From: Nephrocerus scutellatus
Taxonomy: Eukaryota; Arthropoda; Insecta; Diptera; Pipunculidae
NCBI GenBank assembly: GCA_947095585.1
Contig: OX352763.1
Location: 113,067,908 to 113,131,907, forward strand
DNA length: 64,000 nucleotides
Direction: 5' to 3'
In this document: piece by piece, positions 34,140-44,859 of the stretch
How positions within the stretch are numbered: the stretch's first letter is position 1
Layout: every line of letters starts with the position of its first letter
The notes under the pieces: model-generated
Database searches by the model: none
What the model was told of the DNA's origin: nothing
Seen by the model: only the letters and a program-made list of their open reading frames with translations
Made by a program: the position numbers and the translations under genes

Positions 34140-34860
34140 AGGCTCACTTTTTCAAGGCTCATGTCAAGGATCACTTCGTCAAGGCTCACGTCAATGATCG
34201 CTTACTCTCAAGGCTTACGTCAAGGATCACTTTGTCAAGGCTCACGTCAAGGAACACTTCGTCAAGGCACTCAAAGGTCACGTGAAGGATCACTTCGTCA
34301 AGGCTCACGTCAAGGATCACTTCGTCAAAGCTCATGTCAAGGATCCCTTCATCAAGGCTCACGGCAAGGATCGCTTCGTTAACGATCACTTCGTCAATGC
34401 TCACATCAAGGATCATTTCTTGAAGGCTCACGTCAAGGATCACTTCGTCCAGACCCTCAAAGATCACGTCAAGGATCATTTCTTGAAGGCTCACGTCAAG
34501 GATCACTTCGTCAAGACCCTCAAAGATCACGTCAAGGATCACTTCGTCAAGGCTCACGGCAAGGATCGCTTCGTTAACGATCACTTCGTCAATGCTCACG
34601 TCAAGGATCATTTCTTGAAGGCTCACGTCAAGGATCACTTCGTCAAGGCCCTCAAAGATCACGTCAAGGATCACTTCGTCAAAGCTCATGTCAAGGATCC
34701 GTTCGTCAAAGCTCACGGCAAGGATTGCTTCGTCAATGATAATTTCTTCAAGGCTTATGTCAAGAATCACTTCGTCAAGGCTCACGTCAAGGAACTCTTC
34801 TTCAAAGCACTCAAAGGTCACGTCAAGGATCACTTCGTCAAGGATCTCATTTCTTATGCT
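34140..34860. repeat. 27-bp tandem array (GGCTCACGTCAAGGATCACT...)
   Basis: About 25 units of 27 bp, with 36-bp variants that carry an extra CTCAAAGAT. Two variants (one with GGCAAGGATCGCTTCGTTAA) recur in blocks at about 34351 and 34555, 204 bp apart, which suggests higher-order duplication. Unit lengths are multiples of three, so a 207-codon frame on plus (34282-34905) and a 306-codon frame on minus (34186-35106) are both open. Neither is a gene. In the third frame, continuous with the RT upstream, units read GSRQGSLRQ. Confidence 0.95.
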
Positions 34861-34955
34861 ACATGTAAAATCTTGGTAAAGCGGGATGCTAATGAAAAAA
34901 ACTAACCGTAGGTGGTCAAACGGTATGACTTGCATAGCGACAAAGCAGATCTGCG
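34855..34955 (+). mobile_element. Fragment of the (AACCT)n-tailed I-like family
   Basis: GCTACATGTAAAATCTTGGT, CGGGATGCT and GCGACAAAGCAGATCTG match 10854-10940 (GCTACATGCAAACTCATGTT, AGGATGCT, GCGATAAAACAGATCTG). It joins the right end of the array to the resumed RT. Confidence 0.65.
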
Positions 34956-35639
34956 GATCACTTGTTGTTTGTTGATTCAGAAAAAAGGGTTCGACAGTGT
35001 AAATAGAGTGTTTGTATGGCGTACTTTTTATAACAGAATCAGTCCATACATATTGGTAGCTATAACAAAAGCATGTTAAGAATGTGCGAAGGGTAACGCA
35101 CTGCATGGGGGTTGGTTGTTAGAGAAATGTAAAATCCAAAGTGCAGTTCCGCAAGGTTGCATACTATCACCACTACTTTTCTTGGTGATGATTAATGATT
35201 TTTCGCGGAATTCAATGGTGCCTTACAAACCATACCAAACACCTTGGCTTCGCTGATGTTGTTTCCCTTTTTTTCCACAGAATAATGGTCTTTATTCAAT
35301 GACTATTTGGTGGCAGAAGTAAATTGAAAAGGACTGCGAATTAATTCTAGCAAAACTAAAATCCTTCCCCTTCACTCCACCTCGTCAGCTCATATCAGCA
35401 TTTCTGGGCAAAAGAAAAGAGGTTAGGATACTTTCATTGCCACTTGATGGTCTTTTTTAATTAGACGTCAACAGCCGCATATCTAGAGCCATGTCAGCAT
35501 TTCGTATGGCAATCAGCATAAATAACAAAAAGCTGCGACTCCGACCGCTCTATCGTGGAATCGGTGCTGTTATAAGGCAGCAGTTAGAAAGTGACAGTCA
35601 ATAATGTAAGAAAGAAGCTGCCAGATTTTGTTAATTGAT

Positions 35640-35770
35640 GTCAAAGTAAACATAGTGGAAGTTTTCTGGTCAAGTCGTCACTGGTCACGGTAGTCTAGAG
35701 GCATATTTGCATCAAATGCGCCTTAGTGAAACCGAAGAAGTAGAAGAACTCCACGTCAGGTAGCCACGTA
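35640..35770 (+). mobile_element. Possible C-terminal fragment of an R1/I-type element
   Basis: The reading VVTGHGSLEAYLHQMRLSET resembles the TGHG-F-YLHR motif that follows RT in R1-type elements. There is only one motif and no second support. Confidence 0.35.
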
Positions 35771-35779
35771 ACTCTGTTA

Positions 35780-37630
35780 AACAGATTCCTATAAAATCAT
35801 ATCTTAAACGAAGAGCTTTGTGAGAGAATTGTTTAGGAAGGTAGATATGCGATTATACAAACGTGTAAGTGTTACATCCTTCGTAAGGACAGAAGTTGTA
35901 TTTCCCGATAGGCCATAAAGTGGAAACTCGCTAACGCAACTCGCAACGAATACAGGACGGTCAGCGTATGACATGGAGCAGAAGAGTTGAAAAGAAATGA
36001 CGGGAACTGAAGAAGAGCTGTATGCAGTTGAGGCACATTGCCAGGATCCGCACTCGATGGCGTAGGAGTGGAGTAAAGAAGTTTGCATCGGGTTTCTTCT
36101 TTCCAAATTTTATCCCTCGCTCACCAGACCAATTCGCAGACAAACAAGACGCTTCCTCCAGGGTGTTGAAAGCGTTATGATGACAAAACTATAATAACTT
36201 TATAGAGTACTCGTTTACTGTACTGTCTATACTCGTTTGTTTAACTGCACCGTCGGCGACTGTAAAAGTATATTCTGGTCAACAGAAGAAAGGATGCAGT
36301 TGTTCGGCAAATCCATGAATAACCTTTGAAATGCAAATCATCCCCTCCTTAAACGAGAAAAACAAGACGGTAATTTTCTTTGTTGTTGTCGTGGCGCTTT
36401 TATTTCCTCTAGCAGAAGGTTCAGCCGAATATCTTCAAGGATCTTCAGTTAGACTTGTCATGAAGTGGGACGCTTGCTTTTTTTCTTTCCGATTCTGCGA
36501 AACTTTAAAAGTTTTCCATAAGGATTACGAATCCTACGATATGCCTTAAATGAAAGCGCATGCACTTCTCTAAGTGGTAGTGGTGGAGTCTTGCACAGAT
36601 TGGCTAAGAGGTTGTTGCATTGCCGGACTGCAGTAGGAAGACTTTTTTTGTTACCTTCCTTTCCTCCATTTTATGAGATTATCCGCCACTGAATGTCCTG
36701 AATGCCAAATTAGTTTTTTCTTCGTTACCGCCACGAAAATTGGAAAGGATTTTCATACTTTTCATGGCAAGACATTGCAATGAACTTGGGTAGGCTATGG
36801 TTTGGTTTTATTTTTCTGGAGGAGGAATTAAGTGAATTTTTGGAAAATCCAGTGCAAGAAAATGCTTTAGTTCTCCTTCACTGATGACTCGGACACCATA
36901 CTCTACGTTCGCAATCAAGGCGATTATGAGGATCATGCAATAAATGTTTACTTTTGGTTATAGATTTGTTTCAAAATTTCAGTTGCGCCTTGAGTAGTTG
37001 CAAGCAATACGTTAAGTGGTTGTTCTTGTACCCTCTTAGTTAGTTATATGCATTTCTATGCAGAAATCTTGAGTATACTTAGAAAGGATAGTGCAGAGCC
37101 TGCAGCGAAGTATAATTCAAAGTACATACTTTGCTAATTGGAGCAAAATGAATAAGCGAACGAAAAGGATGAAAGCAAACTGCAGATTTAGAAAGTAAAG
37201 TGAAGTTTATAATAAATGACGCTAACAATGGTGCAACGACGTTGTTTCGATTTCTGGATAATTATTCTGAATGCGGCACTCTAGAAGGAACTATTCTCAT
37301 AATACAGATTTTAATTGGTGGACAAGTTTTATGGTTTGTAGAGAAGTTTGTTTTTTGTTAATAATGAGCTGGTTGTTGCTGGTGAAAGGCATTAATAGCT
37401 AATGGAGTTATTTGGTTGCAGATTGTAGTCTGGAGTATCAATATTGAACATTGTGTAGAACTTCTTCAATGTATTAAGCTTTGCATTCATTCCATTCAGT
37501 CCTTGCAGTAGCTTTCAGCAAGTCCGAGAGATTTGCAGCTACGTTTTCGTTAACCCAAATCTATTGAATAGCTCTAATGTTCTAAAGAACTTGACTAAAT
37601 ACATTCTAGTTTTGCAGTAGTTTTTGTGCA
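35780..37630. other. Spacer with one signal-peptide-like small ORF
   Basis: Mostly unassigned. The frame at 36331-36549 (plus, 72 codons) starts with a polar segment, then a hydrophobic run TVIFFVVVVALLFPL and AEGSAE, which resembles a secretory signal with a cleavage site. There is no further similarity, and nothing else marks it as a gene. Chance is likely in A+T-rich DNA. Confidence 0.35.
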
Positions 37631-37639
37631 TTCCTTTCA

Positions 37640-39645
37640 TCGTGAAGAGAATCAAGTAAGGAAACCTGTACTGACGGTAAACACGCCGTAAAGATCATCA
37701 TTGCTCACAAACGAAGCCAACAATTCTCCGTAAACCTTTCCTCTCGAACGCGTCGAAAAGAATACTATAGCTAAGCACCCAAGTCTCGGATACACTAGTG
37801 AGAGCACTATTGCCAACCAAGCAAGAGTCGGATCCACTGGTAAGAGTACTTATGCTCAGCACTCAAGTCTCGCATCCACTGGTAATAGTACTTTTACCAA
37901 GTAACGGGTGAGAGTACTTTTGCCAAGCAATCGGTGACAGTACTTTTGCTAAACAACTGGTGAGAATACTTTACCACCTAAGTCTCAGATCCACTGGTGA
38001 GAGCATTTTTTGCCAAGTAACCAAGAGTCGGATCCACTGGTGAGAGTACTTACTACTAGAGCATCCAAGTCTGGCATCCACTGGTAAGAGTACTTTTGCT
38101 AAGTAACTGGTGAGAGTACTTTTGTTAAACAACCAGGTCTCGGATCCACTGGGGCGAGTCCTTTGGCTAATCAACCAAGTCTTGGATCCACTATTGAGAG
38201 TACTTTTGCTAAGCAACTAAGTATCGGATCTATTGGTGAAAGATCTTTTGTCTAGCACCTAAGAGAGTACTTTTACTAAGTACTCAAGTCTCGCATTCAC
38301 TGGTAATAGTACTTTTACAAAGCAATGGGTGAGAGTATTTTTGCTAAGCAACCAAGTCTCGGAGCCACTGGTGAGAGTACTTTTGCTTAGCACCCAAATA
38401 ACGCATCCACTGGTCAGAGTGCTTTTGCCAAGCAACTGGTGAGAATACTATTCCTAACCACCCAAGACTCAAATCCACTGGTGAGAGCACTTTTGTCAAG
38501 TAACCAGGAGTCGGATACACTGGTTAGAGTACTTTTGCTGAGCACCCAAATCTCGCAACCAGTGGTCAGAGTGCTTTCGCCAAGCAATTGGTGACAGTAC
38601 TTTTGCCAAACAACTGGTGAGAATAATTTTGCTAACCACCCAAGTCTCAGATCCACTGGCGAGAGCACTTTTGCCAAGTAACCAAGAGTCGGATCCACTG
38701 GTGAGAGTACTTTTGCCAAGCAACCAAGTCACAGATGTACTGGTGAGAGTACTTTTGCTAAGCAACTAAATCTGGGATCCACTGGAGGTGGTTTGTTAAG
38801 CACCCAATACTCGGATCGACTGGTTAGAGTACTTTTGCTAATCATCTAAGCTTCGCATCCACTGGTGAGAGTAGTTTTGCTAAACACCCAAGTCTCGCAT
38901 CCACTGGGGAGAGTACTTTAGCCAAGCAACCAGGAATAGGATCAACTGGTGAGAGTACTTTTGCCAAGCAACCAAGTCATGGATCTACTGGTGAGAGTAC
39001 TTTTGCCAAGCAATCAGGAGTGGGATCAACTGGTGAGAGTACTTTTGCCGAGCAACCTAGTCATGGATCTACTAGTGAGAGTACTTTTGCTAAGCACCCA
39101 AGTCTCACATCCACTGGTGAGAGTACTTTTGCCAAACAACTGTTGAAAGTACTTTTGCTGAGTATTTAGGTCTCGCATCCACTGGTAAGAGTAGTTATAC
39201 CAAGCAACTAAGTCTCAGACCAAATGGTGAGAGAACATTTGCCAAGAGACCAAGTAACGGATCTACTGGTGAGAGTAATTTTGCCAAGCACCTAAGTCTG
39301 GGATCCACTGGCGAGAGCGCTTTTGCCAAGCAGCTGGTGAGTACTTTTGCCAAGCAAACAAGTCGCGGATCAACTGGTGAGAGTACTTTTGCTAATTACC
39401 TAAGTCTCGCATCCACTGGTTCTTCTCACAGACGTGACCACTATACACTGGGTTTCTAGAAATGATATCGATATCCTCTGCGTAAACCAGTATCTGGGTG
39501 GACTCATAGGAAATTGTTCCTGTCACCGTTACATCTTTTTCTAACGCCAAGTAAAAGAGGAGACAGACCAGTCTTTCGCACTGTCGAAGCCCGTTATAGA
39601 TGTAGCACGGGTTTGACAGTGATTCGGATGGGTTTACTTTACTGA
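37640..39645 (-). mobile_element. RTE copy expanded by an internal 42-bp array
   Basis: On the minus strand, 39645-39430 is RTE RT sequence matching 12890-13060: the GLRQ...-equivalent block, the cysteine/leucine-rich VLFNLALE equivalent, then LVYAEDIDI, where the catalytic YADD is YAED. At the other end, 37790-37640 is RTE C-terminal sequence (FERKVYGELLASF equivalent of FERKVLRRIVG). Between them an intact element would have about 120 codons ending in LTYGSETWVLSK. Here there is a 1.6-kb array whose unit is that motif. The element therefore flanks and hosts the array. Confidence 0.88.
37795..39420 (-). repeat. 42-bp tandem array derived from RTE coding sequence
   Basis: About 38 units with consensus TTTTGCTAAGCACCCAAGTC, TCGGATCCACTGG, TGAGAGTAC on the plus strand. 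TTTTTGCTAAGCACCCAAGT plus CTCGGATCC is the exact reverse complement of the RTE segment at 13289-13320. In the element's frame the unit reads LTSGSETWVLSKST, against LTYGSETWVLSKKH in the RTE. Subtypes (CAACCAAG, CACCCAAG, AGAGTCGG) alternate, and some units are short (partial TTTTGCCAAGCAACTGGTGA). Stretches of up to about 100 codons remain open on the minus strand because 42 is a multiple of three. It is not a gene. Confidence 0.95.
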
Positions 39646-39649
39646 AATA

Positions 39650-40585
39650 ATTCTCTTGGATTCTTGGAAAATTACGACTGACAAAAAGTTTCTATTTCCA
39701 CTCAATGAAGCATCATCCTCTCATCAAGGACTCAAGTTAACTTTTAATTTAATATCGAATGAGTAAGTAAGACACTGACAGCTTTTTAGCTGCGTTAAGT
39801 ACTCGCGAGGACGAATTCGCCACTGCGCTAATTTTAAAATTATCACGTGCGTTAGTGTCTGCTTTACTTGTTTGTGACAAGTTAGTACGTGACACAATTG
39901 GACTTAACGCAAATCAACTCAGCATTTCAACGACCAAAAGTTTGTGTTTTTTTTTAAAAATCCCGCAGGACTCTTGCACCGTGAAACTTAAGAGGAGTTT
40001 CAACGGCTTCCTTCCCTTTCTTCCATAAATGAATGCATTCTGCAAGTTTGTGTGTCATTTAATGCAACTTTGTGTACAATTTCCCAACACACTGGTAATA
40101 AATGGCACGGCATTGGAAATTATTTCTATTTCTTCTCGGTTATTAGTGGGTCATGTGTGTCGTCTGTAGGAAGTAAGGCAGGTTGTATGTATCCGTATTT
40201 TATTGATGCTCCGAGAGTGATTTATCTAACGGCTTACATCGTCTATTACATTCAAATCGAAGTCGTCTGCACGCACCCTGATCCCTTTATCCACAAGAGA
40301 GAATTTTAAATGACATGACGAAACCGCCCATTCTACGAATAAACGGACCACTAGGTGGTATTTCATTTAATGCCAATTATTATGCAACGGAAATATTTCC
40401 CAATTTTTATCTAAAAGTGCGAGAATCAATGAAAAAAGTTTGAGGATCATTGAAATAGTTGCTGCCATTATGGTGTATGTCTTTCTAAAATGCTCGTAAG
40501 TAAGAGTTGGTATACTGATTATTGAATTGAAACCATTCGACAGTTCACGCTGTAACCAAATTCATTTCAGATGTCAACTGGCACC
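39650..40585. other. Spacer with no recognised feature
   Basis: About 900 bp of unassigned DNA. The frame at 40052-40309 has no recognisable domain. Confidence 0.45.
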
Positions 40586-40589
40586 TGAA

Positions 40590-41950
40590 TGATAAGATGA
40601 ATACGGCTGCCTCTCTAGTGGATCTCGCTAAAGCCATTGACACAGTTAAGATCGACACACTGACATATAAAATTATAAGATATGAGTTTCCACATCATTT
40701 ATTAAAAATTATTCTATCTATGATATACGGGAAGAAATTTGTTGTAACAAATAATAAAACCACGACATTTAAGGTTTTCAATATCGCTAATGGTGTGCCA
40801 CAGGGCTCAGCAACAGAGCCACTTCTGTTTAATATTTTTATTTCCGAAATTCGATGAACTTCGGGCATACTGCGAAACATGGAAGCTTAGGATAAGCTAT
40901 TCAAAATGCGAGGTTATACTCCTTCCCATCCCTTTAAGATGCGGAAATAATGGCAATTGGAAAAACTTGCAGATAACTGGTACAAATGTCTTTCAAATTC
41001 CAACAAAGACGGTCGTGCGGTATTTTGGTGTTTATTTAGATACATTTTTGTAATGAACACGTAAATACCGCTGTGAAAATACCGCTTTTATTCTGGCTCT
41101 GAAAAATTTATTTTATTCACGTCCTCTGAGATGGGAGGTGAGGGTCCTCTCTTAACAGACCAATAAAACATTATTGTGCTCATTTTTAATCACATAGTCA
41201 TCATAATCAAATAGTCTAGAAGCATACATCAAGCGAAGCGTAATCGAACAAAACGTAAGTCGAATGAAACGTTAGTCGAGCATAATGTAAGTCGAGCAAA
41301 GCGTAAGTCAAATGGAACGTAAGTAGAGCAGAGTTTATTCTTTATTGAAACGTATAGTAATTGTTGAGCGGAACATAAATCGAATGGAACGTAAGTCGAA
41401 CATAACATAAGTCGAGCAAAGCGTAAGTCGAATGAAACCTTAATAAGTAGATTAAGAGCAGAACGTATCGAATGGAATGTAAGTTCAGCAGAGCTTAACT
41501 CGGGTGATGCCTGATGGCACGATGCTTGAACAATGCGAAGATGTGTGGGAGCGTAACTTGAACAGAGTGTTAGTGAAACAGAACGTAACTTGGGTGGTGC
41601 GTAGATCCGGAGGAGGTGAGGAACAAAAGTCTTGTGGCCGAATTTTGTTCACACAGAACAAGTAATAAGTTCGGCACACTAGGAAATACTTTCTTAACAG
41701 ACCAATAAAACATGCGAGTCCAATATTGTGGATTATTAGTCCGTCATATATGGAAAAATTCCGTGTCCTTGAGAGGAACTGCTTAAGAGTGTGTTATGAA
41801 TATGTTTAGAAGCGAACATTCCAATTATTGACATTATGTGTCGAATAAAGGACTCCTGGACGCTTCCCCTATATTTCAAGAATCGGCAAGGTAATTTTAG
41901 ATGTTAATAGAAACCATTTCGCTCGGTCAGCCTCTATTTCAAGCAACTTA
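40590..41950 (+). mobile_element. Jockey-like RT, split by a repeat insertion
   Basis: The reading LVDLAKAIDTVKIDTLTYKI, ANGVPQGSATEPLLFNIFIS is the Jockey RT palm (for AFDTVWHDGL.YK and GVPQGSVLSP.LFNIF.SD). A deletion removes the YADD box. DELRAYCETWKLRISYSKCE and VVRYFGVYLD follow to 41050. At 41151-41171 the LNRPIKH codons are reached. After the 521-bp insertion the same codons recur at 41693, and the reading continues ASPILWIISPSYMEKFRVLE and RNCLRVCYEYV, then IGKVILDVNRNHFARSASIS. Rejoining across the insertion gives the expected Jockey C-terminus order. Ends near 41950, where a mariner-type fragment begins. Confidence 0.87.
41172..41692. mobile_element. 521-bp repeat inserted in a Jockey element (22-bp TSD)
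   Basis: Flanked by a 22-bp direct repeat that starts TCTTAACAGACC and ends AATAAAACAT (41150-41171 and 41692-41713). The insert contains an array of a 16-bp unit (CGTAAGTCGAACGGAA and variants) and then unique sequence (TCGGGTGATGCCTGATGGCA, GGTGGTGCGTAGATCCGGA, GTTCACACAGAACA). A second copy is at 43960-44600. There is no coding potential I recognise. A long variable-length target duplication points to retroposition by a LINE machinery, so it may be a non-autonomous retroelement. Confidence 0.75.
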
Positions 41951-41952
41951 AT

Positions 41953-42198
41953 TGTCAATTGGCCTGCGCGGAGCTGCGATTTGACGCCGATGGACTTTTT
42001 TCTATGGAGTGCCGTTCAGGATAGATGTTGTGCGGATAATCCAGTGACAATTTCAGCTTTAAAACATAACACTGCGACTGTTATTCGCGAGATAGGCGCC
42101 GAAATAATCGAAAAAGTTCTTGAAACAGGAGTCACAGGATGGCTTACTGTATGGCTAGCAGAGGGAGCCACATGAACGAAATTGTGTTTTATTCTTAA
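41953..42198 (+). mobile_element. Mariner-type (Tc1/mariner superfamily) transposase C-terminus
   Basis: Reads NWPARSCDLTPMDFFLWSAV and QDRCCADNPVTISALKHN, IREIGAEIIEKVLE. After one frameshift near 42130 it reads RMAYCMASRGSHMNEIVFYS and a stop at 42198. The WPxRSCDLTPxDFFLW block holds the last catalytic Asp region of insect mariner-related transposases, and the RG.H.NEI.F ending is typical. Only the last 80 or so codons survive. The N-terminus, the first catalytic residues and a terminal inverted repeat were not found. Confidence 0.85.
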
Positions 42199-42231
42199 AT
42201 CGGAGACTCCAACCTTCACAATAAAATATTT

Positions 42232-42415
42232 TTATCATCATCATCATATTTGGCTCTACAACCGGGGTCCGGTCCTGGCATCCCACAAAAAGTCCCTTCA
42301 CTGGTACCGATTTTGAGCCGATGTTATCCAGTTTTGCCTCAAGTCTGGGTGTCGTGTTCTACGCCATCCTTCCAGCGTAGGCTTGGCCGGCCTCGCTGTC
42401 GTGTCGTGTTCCATA
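42232..42415 (-). mobile_element. RTE 3'-end fragment
   Basis: The (ATG)n tail on the minus strand (TATCATCATCATCATATTTG on plus) is followed by the RTE 3' end (CTCTACAACCGGGGTCCGG) and the last 170 bp of the element. It inserted just downstream of the transposase stop. TTTTTA near both ends may be a short target duplication but is weak. Confidence 0.87.
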
Positions 42416-42429
42416 GCGTTTTTAAAAAC

Positions 42430-43955
42430 AAACTAATTGTCAACCCTTTAGAATAAAAAAAGTTCGAGCGTGCATGCGTGCTTGAGTGATGAGCGAGTGA
42501 CATTGTCATTTAGTATATTGCTTGCTGATTTTGGTGACCTAATGGATGGATTTAATACAATGGACTAAACAACATCATCAGTCGGCTCTATTCATTGATT
42601 ATTTTTGGGACACCCTTTTGATTGTTACATTATCGTTAACATAATAAGTAAAATTGAAAGACTGTTAACCCTTTTCAAAATCCTACTAACCTATTCTGCA
42701 TGAATGTGTCTTTGTAATAGAATAACAATAAAAGTCCTTGGGAAATGCTCCTTCACATAAAATTCACAAATCCTCTGATAACAGGTAACCCACTAACTTC
42801 TACAAAAAGAGAAACATTCCACTGATAATTTCAATGACTTGTGTGTCCTTCATATTTCATTTGGAATCATTTCGATCTTTTGCGAAGCTAAGATTTTCCT
42901 TAAATAAGAAAAGAAAATGCGAATAAATCTCAGAAGAAAACAAAAAAACAGGAGAATTTTTATCAATCCAGAGATGAGGTTTCCCTTTGAGGAATGCGCA
43001 CAAAGGAAAAAACCAATCTGGGAGAAAAAGGTAAAAACATCGCTTATCACAAACCAACAGCACACAGTCCCTGCTATAATTTTGTAATATGTTATCCCTG
43101 AATGCTCTCAGTATATATACCTCGTATCTTTGTTAAATCCTCCATTGCCTTAACTGGATGGGTAGCTTGGGCGGTTATATGAGAAATTCATCGCACCTCC
43201 TTACACCACTTATAGCAAAGGTGTGTGTAGTTGGTTTAATAAATACCCTTTTTGTCTTGGATCCCTGCAGAAGGGTGCTTGGGAGGTATATAGCACATTA
43301 TCCTTTATTGTGATAGGCCAAGATAAACACTGAGAGAACCTTTGTGTAGGGAATACATTGCTTTGGTGGAAAAATGAAACCGATGGAAAAATTTCAGGAG
43401 GGTGCATTCAATTCGGATGACTGGCCACCAGAGCACCTAAAATAGATTATTATTTGTATTGTATTATTTTTACGTTTTTTTGAATAATATTTAATGCTTT
43501 TAGGCTTTTGTGTCATTCATTTGAATCTCCTCAGTTCGCTGACAAAAAGGGATAATCTGCATATTTACAGAACGAGCGGAATGATAATGATTATGATGGA
43601 TACTGATGAAGTAGTAAGTAAGGGAAGGGCTGATTTGCTTAACCCTTTTGACTTTGAGCAAATTGTAATTATGATAAGTAATAATGATAAGGGTTAAATT
43701 CGCTTAATTGGTTGATTATTCCAACACCAACTTGTCTCAATTAATTTTCACTTTTTTCACACGTAATGACCAACTTTTAATCACTCGTAACAATTGGTTT
43801 AAAAAAAGGTTCCAAAGAACCGCAAATCGCAGTTGTCTTGAATCATTTGTAAGTGATAGTTTTAGTTTTTTTTAACCAATTGAACCAACCAACCAATTCT
43901 TGTCCGGGTAACCAGAGTTCAATGTGGCTCTCTATTTTTTGATTTTTATTGTTCT
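42430..43955. other. Spacer with no recognised feature
   Basis: A+T-rich DNA. The plus frame at 43494-43697 and the two overlapping minus frames at 42850-43065 have no recognisable domain. Confidence 0.45.
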
Positions 43956-43959
43956 TATT

Positions 43960-44600
43960 TTTAATCACAGAGTCATCATAATCAAATAGTCTAGAAGCAA
44001 ATATCGAGCGGAGAGTATTCGAACAGAACGTAAGTCAAGCAGAATGTAAGTCGAGCAAAGCGTAAGTCAAACGGAACGTAAGTAGAGCAGAGTTTATTCT
44101 TTATTCAATCGTATAGTAATTGTCTAGAAGAGTAGAAGAGAAGAAGAAAAGAAGAAAAGAAGAGAAGAAGAGAAGAAGAGAAGAAGAGAAGAAGAGAAGA
44201 AGAGAAGAAGAGAAGAAGAGAAGAAGAGAAGAAGAGAAGAAGAGAAGAGAAGAGAGAAGATAATGGAGCGTAAGTCGAGCGGAACATAAGTCGAACGGAA
44301 ACTAAGTCGAACATAACATAAGTCGAGCAAAGCGTAAGTCGAATGAAACCTAATAACTAAATGAAGAGCAGAACGTATCGAATGGAATGTAAGTTCAGAA
44401 GAGCTTAACTCGGGTGATGCCTGATAGCACAATGCAAGGGCTTGAACAATGCCAAGATGTGCGGGAGCGTAACTTGAACGGAGTGTGCGGAGTACAGAAC
44501 GTAACTTGGGTGGTGCGTAGATCCGGACTGTGAGGAACAGAAGTCTTGTGGCCGTATTTAGTTCACACAGAACATACTTTTTCCCTAAATTTGGGCGCAC
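43960..44600. mobile_element. Second copy of the 521-bp repeat, with purine expansion
   Basis: Matches 41185-41665 in order: TAATCACAGAGTCATCATAA, AATAGTCTAGAAGC, the 16-bp array, GAGTTTATTCTTTATT, TCGTATAGTAATTG, then (after a purine tract) GAACATAAGTCGAACGG, CCTAATAA, GGTGATGCCTGATAGCACAA, GGTGGTGCGTAGATCCGGA, GTTCACACAGAACATAC. It differs by point changes and by the 130-bp GAAGA tract. No target duplication was found at its ends. Confidence 0.87.
44126..44258. repeat. (GAAGA)n purine tract
   Basis: A 130-bp pure purine run of AGAAGAGAAG units inside the repeat copy, at a place where the other copy (41355) has none. The minus-strand frame of Ser, Leu and Phe runs through it and is not a gene. 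Confidence 0.95.
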
Positions 44601-44859
44601 CATATACCGACGCAGTGCAGCTATTGTCCTATAAGGGACAAACTGTCTCATACCCGGTTGGATTATGGTAGTGATCACATCAGATCAGAATAGGTAAATT
44701 GATATATCGAAAAAATAACCGCAACCTTCGTTATTCTGTCGACGCTGCGCTGCCTACGTTTATTGCCCATTCCGCTATCCACGTCCCTTTTTCACACATC
44801 TCAGACTCACGCATCGTTCAGGTTCTCTCATGGTTTGGACTAACGCATCGTTTAGGTTC

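Larger units (their letters stand above)
33740..35620 (+). mobile_element. RTE-type RT copy with a tandem array inside
   Basis: The left part encodes NLDDDIHPKHPST, then AISKLKNNKAAGPENLPMP and the frame-shifted NYANYRGISLLNIAYKILEA followed by LVGPVSEVLGS, the RT N-terminal block. A 27-bp array interrupts at 34140-34860. The right part resumes with FDSVNRVFVWRTFYNRISPY, ALHGGWLLEK and AVPQGCILSPLLFLVMINDF. The expected catalytic FADD reads FADVV near 35248-35262. DVNSRISRAMSAFRMAI follows near 35467. The segment between GPVSE and FDSVN that would hold the fingers is replaced by the array plus a 100-bp piece of another element. Confidence 0.8.

Noticed and set aside
34186..35106. 306-codon minus ORF and 207-codon plus ORF over the same DNA
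   Set aside because: Both are open only because the 27/36-bp tandem units are multiples of three and lack stops. The surrounding sequence is RT, and the peptides are pure repeats.
36331..36549. Small secreted protein candidate
   Set aside because: A signal-peptide-like stretch alone is weak evidence in A+T-rich DNA, and there is no further support.
37971..38765. Repetitive minus ORFs of 81-101 codons
   Set aside because: These are segments of the 42-bp array derived from the RTE motif, with no start, domain or conserved length.
44105..44678. 184-codon minus ORF with Ser/Leu/Phe repeats
   Set aside because: Runs through the GAAGA tract and the 16-bp minisatellite of a non-coding repeat that has a second copy without that ORF.
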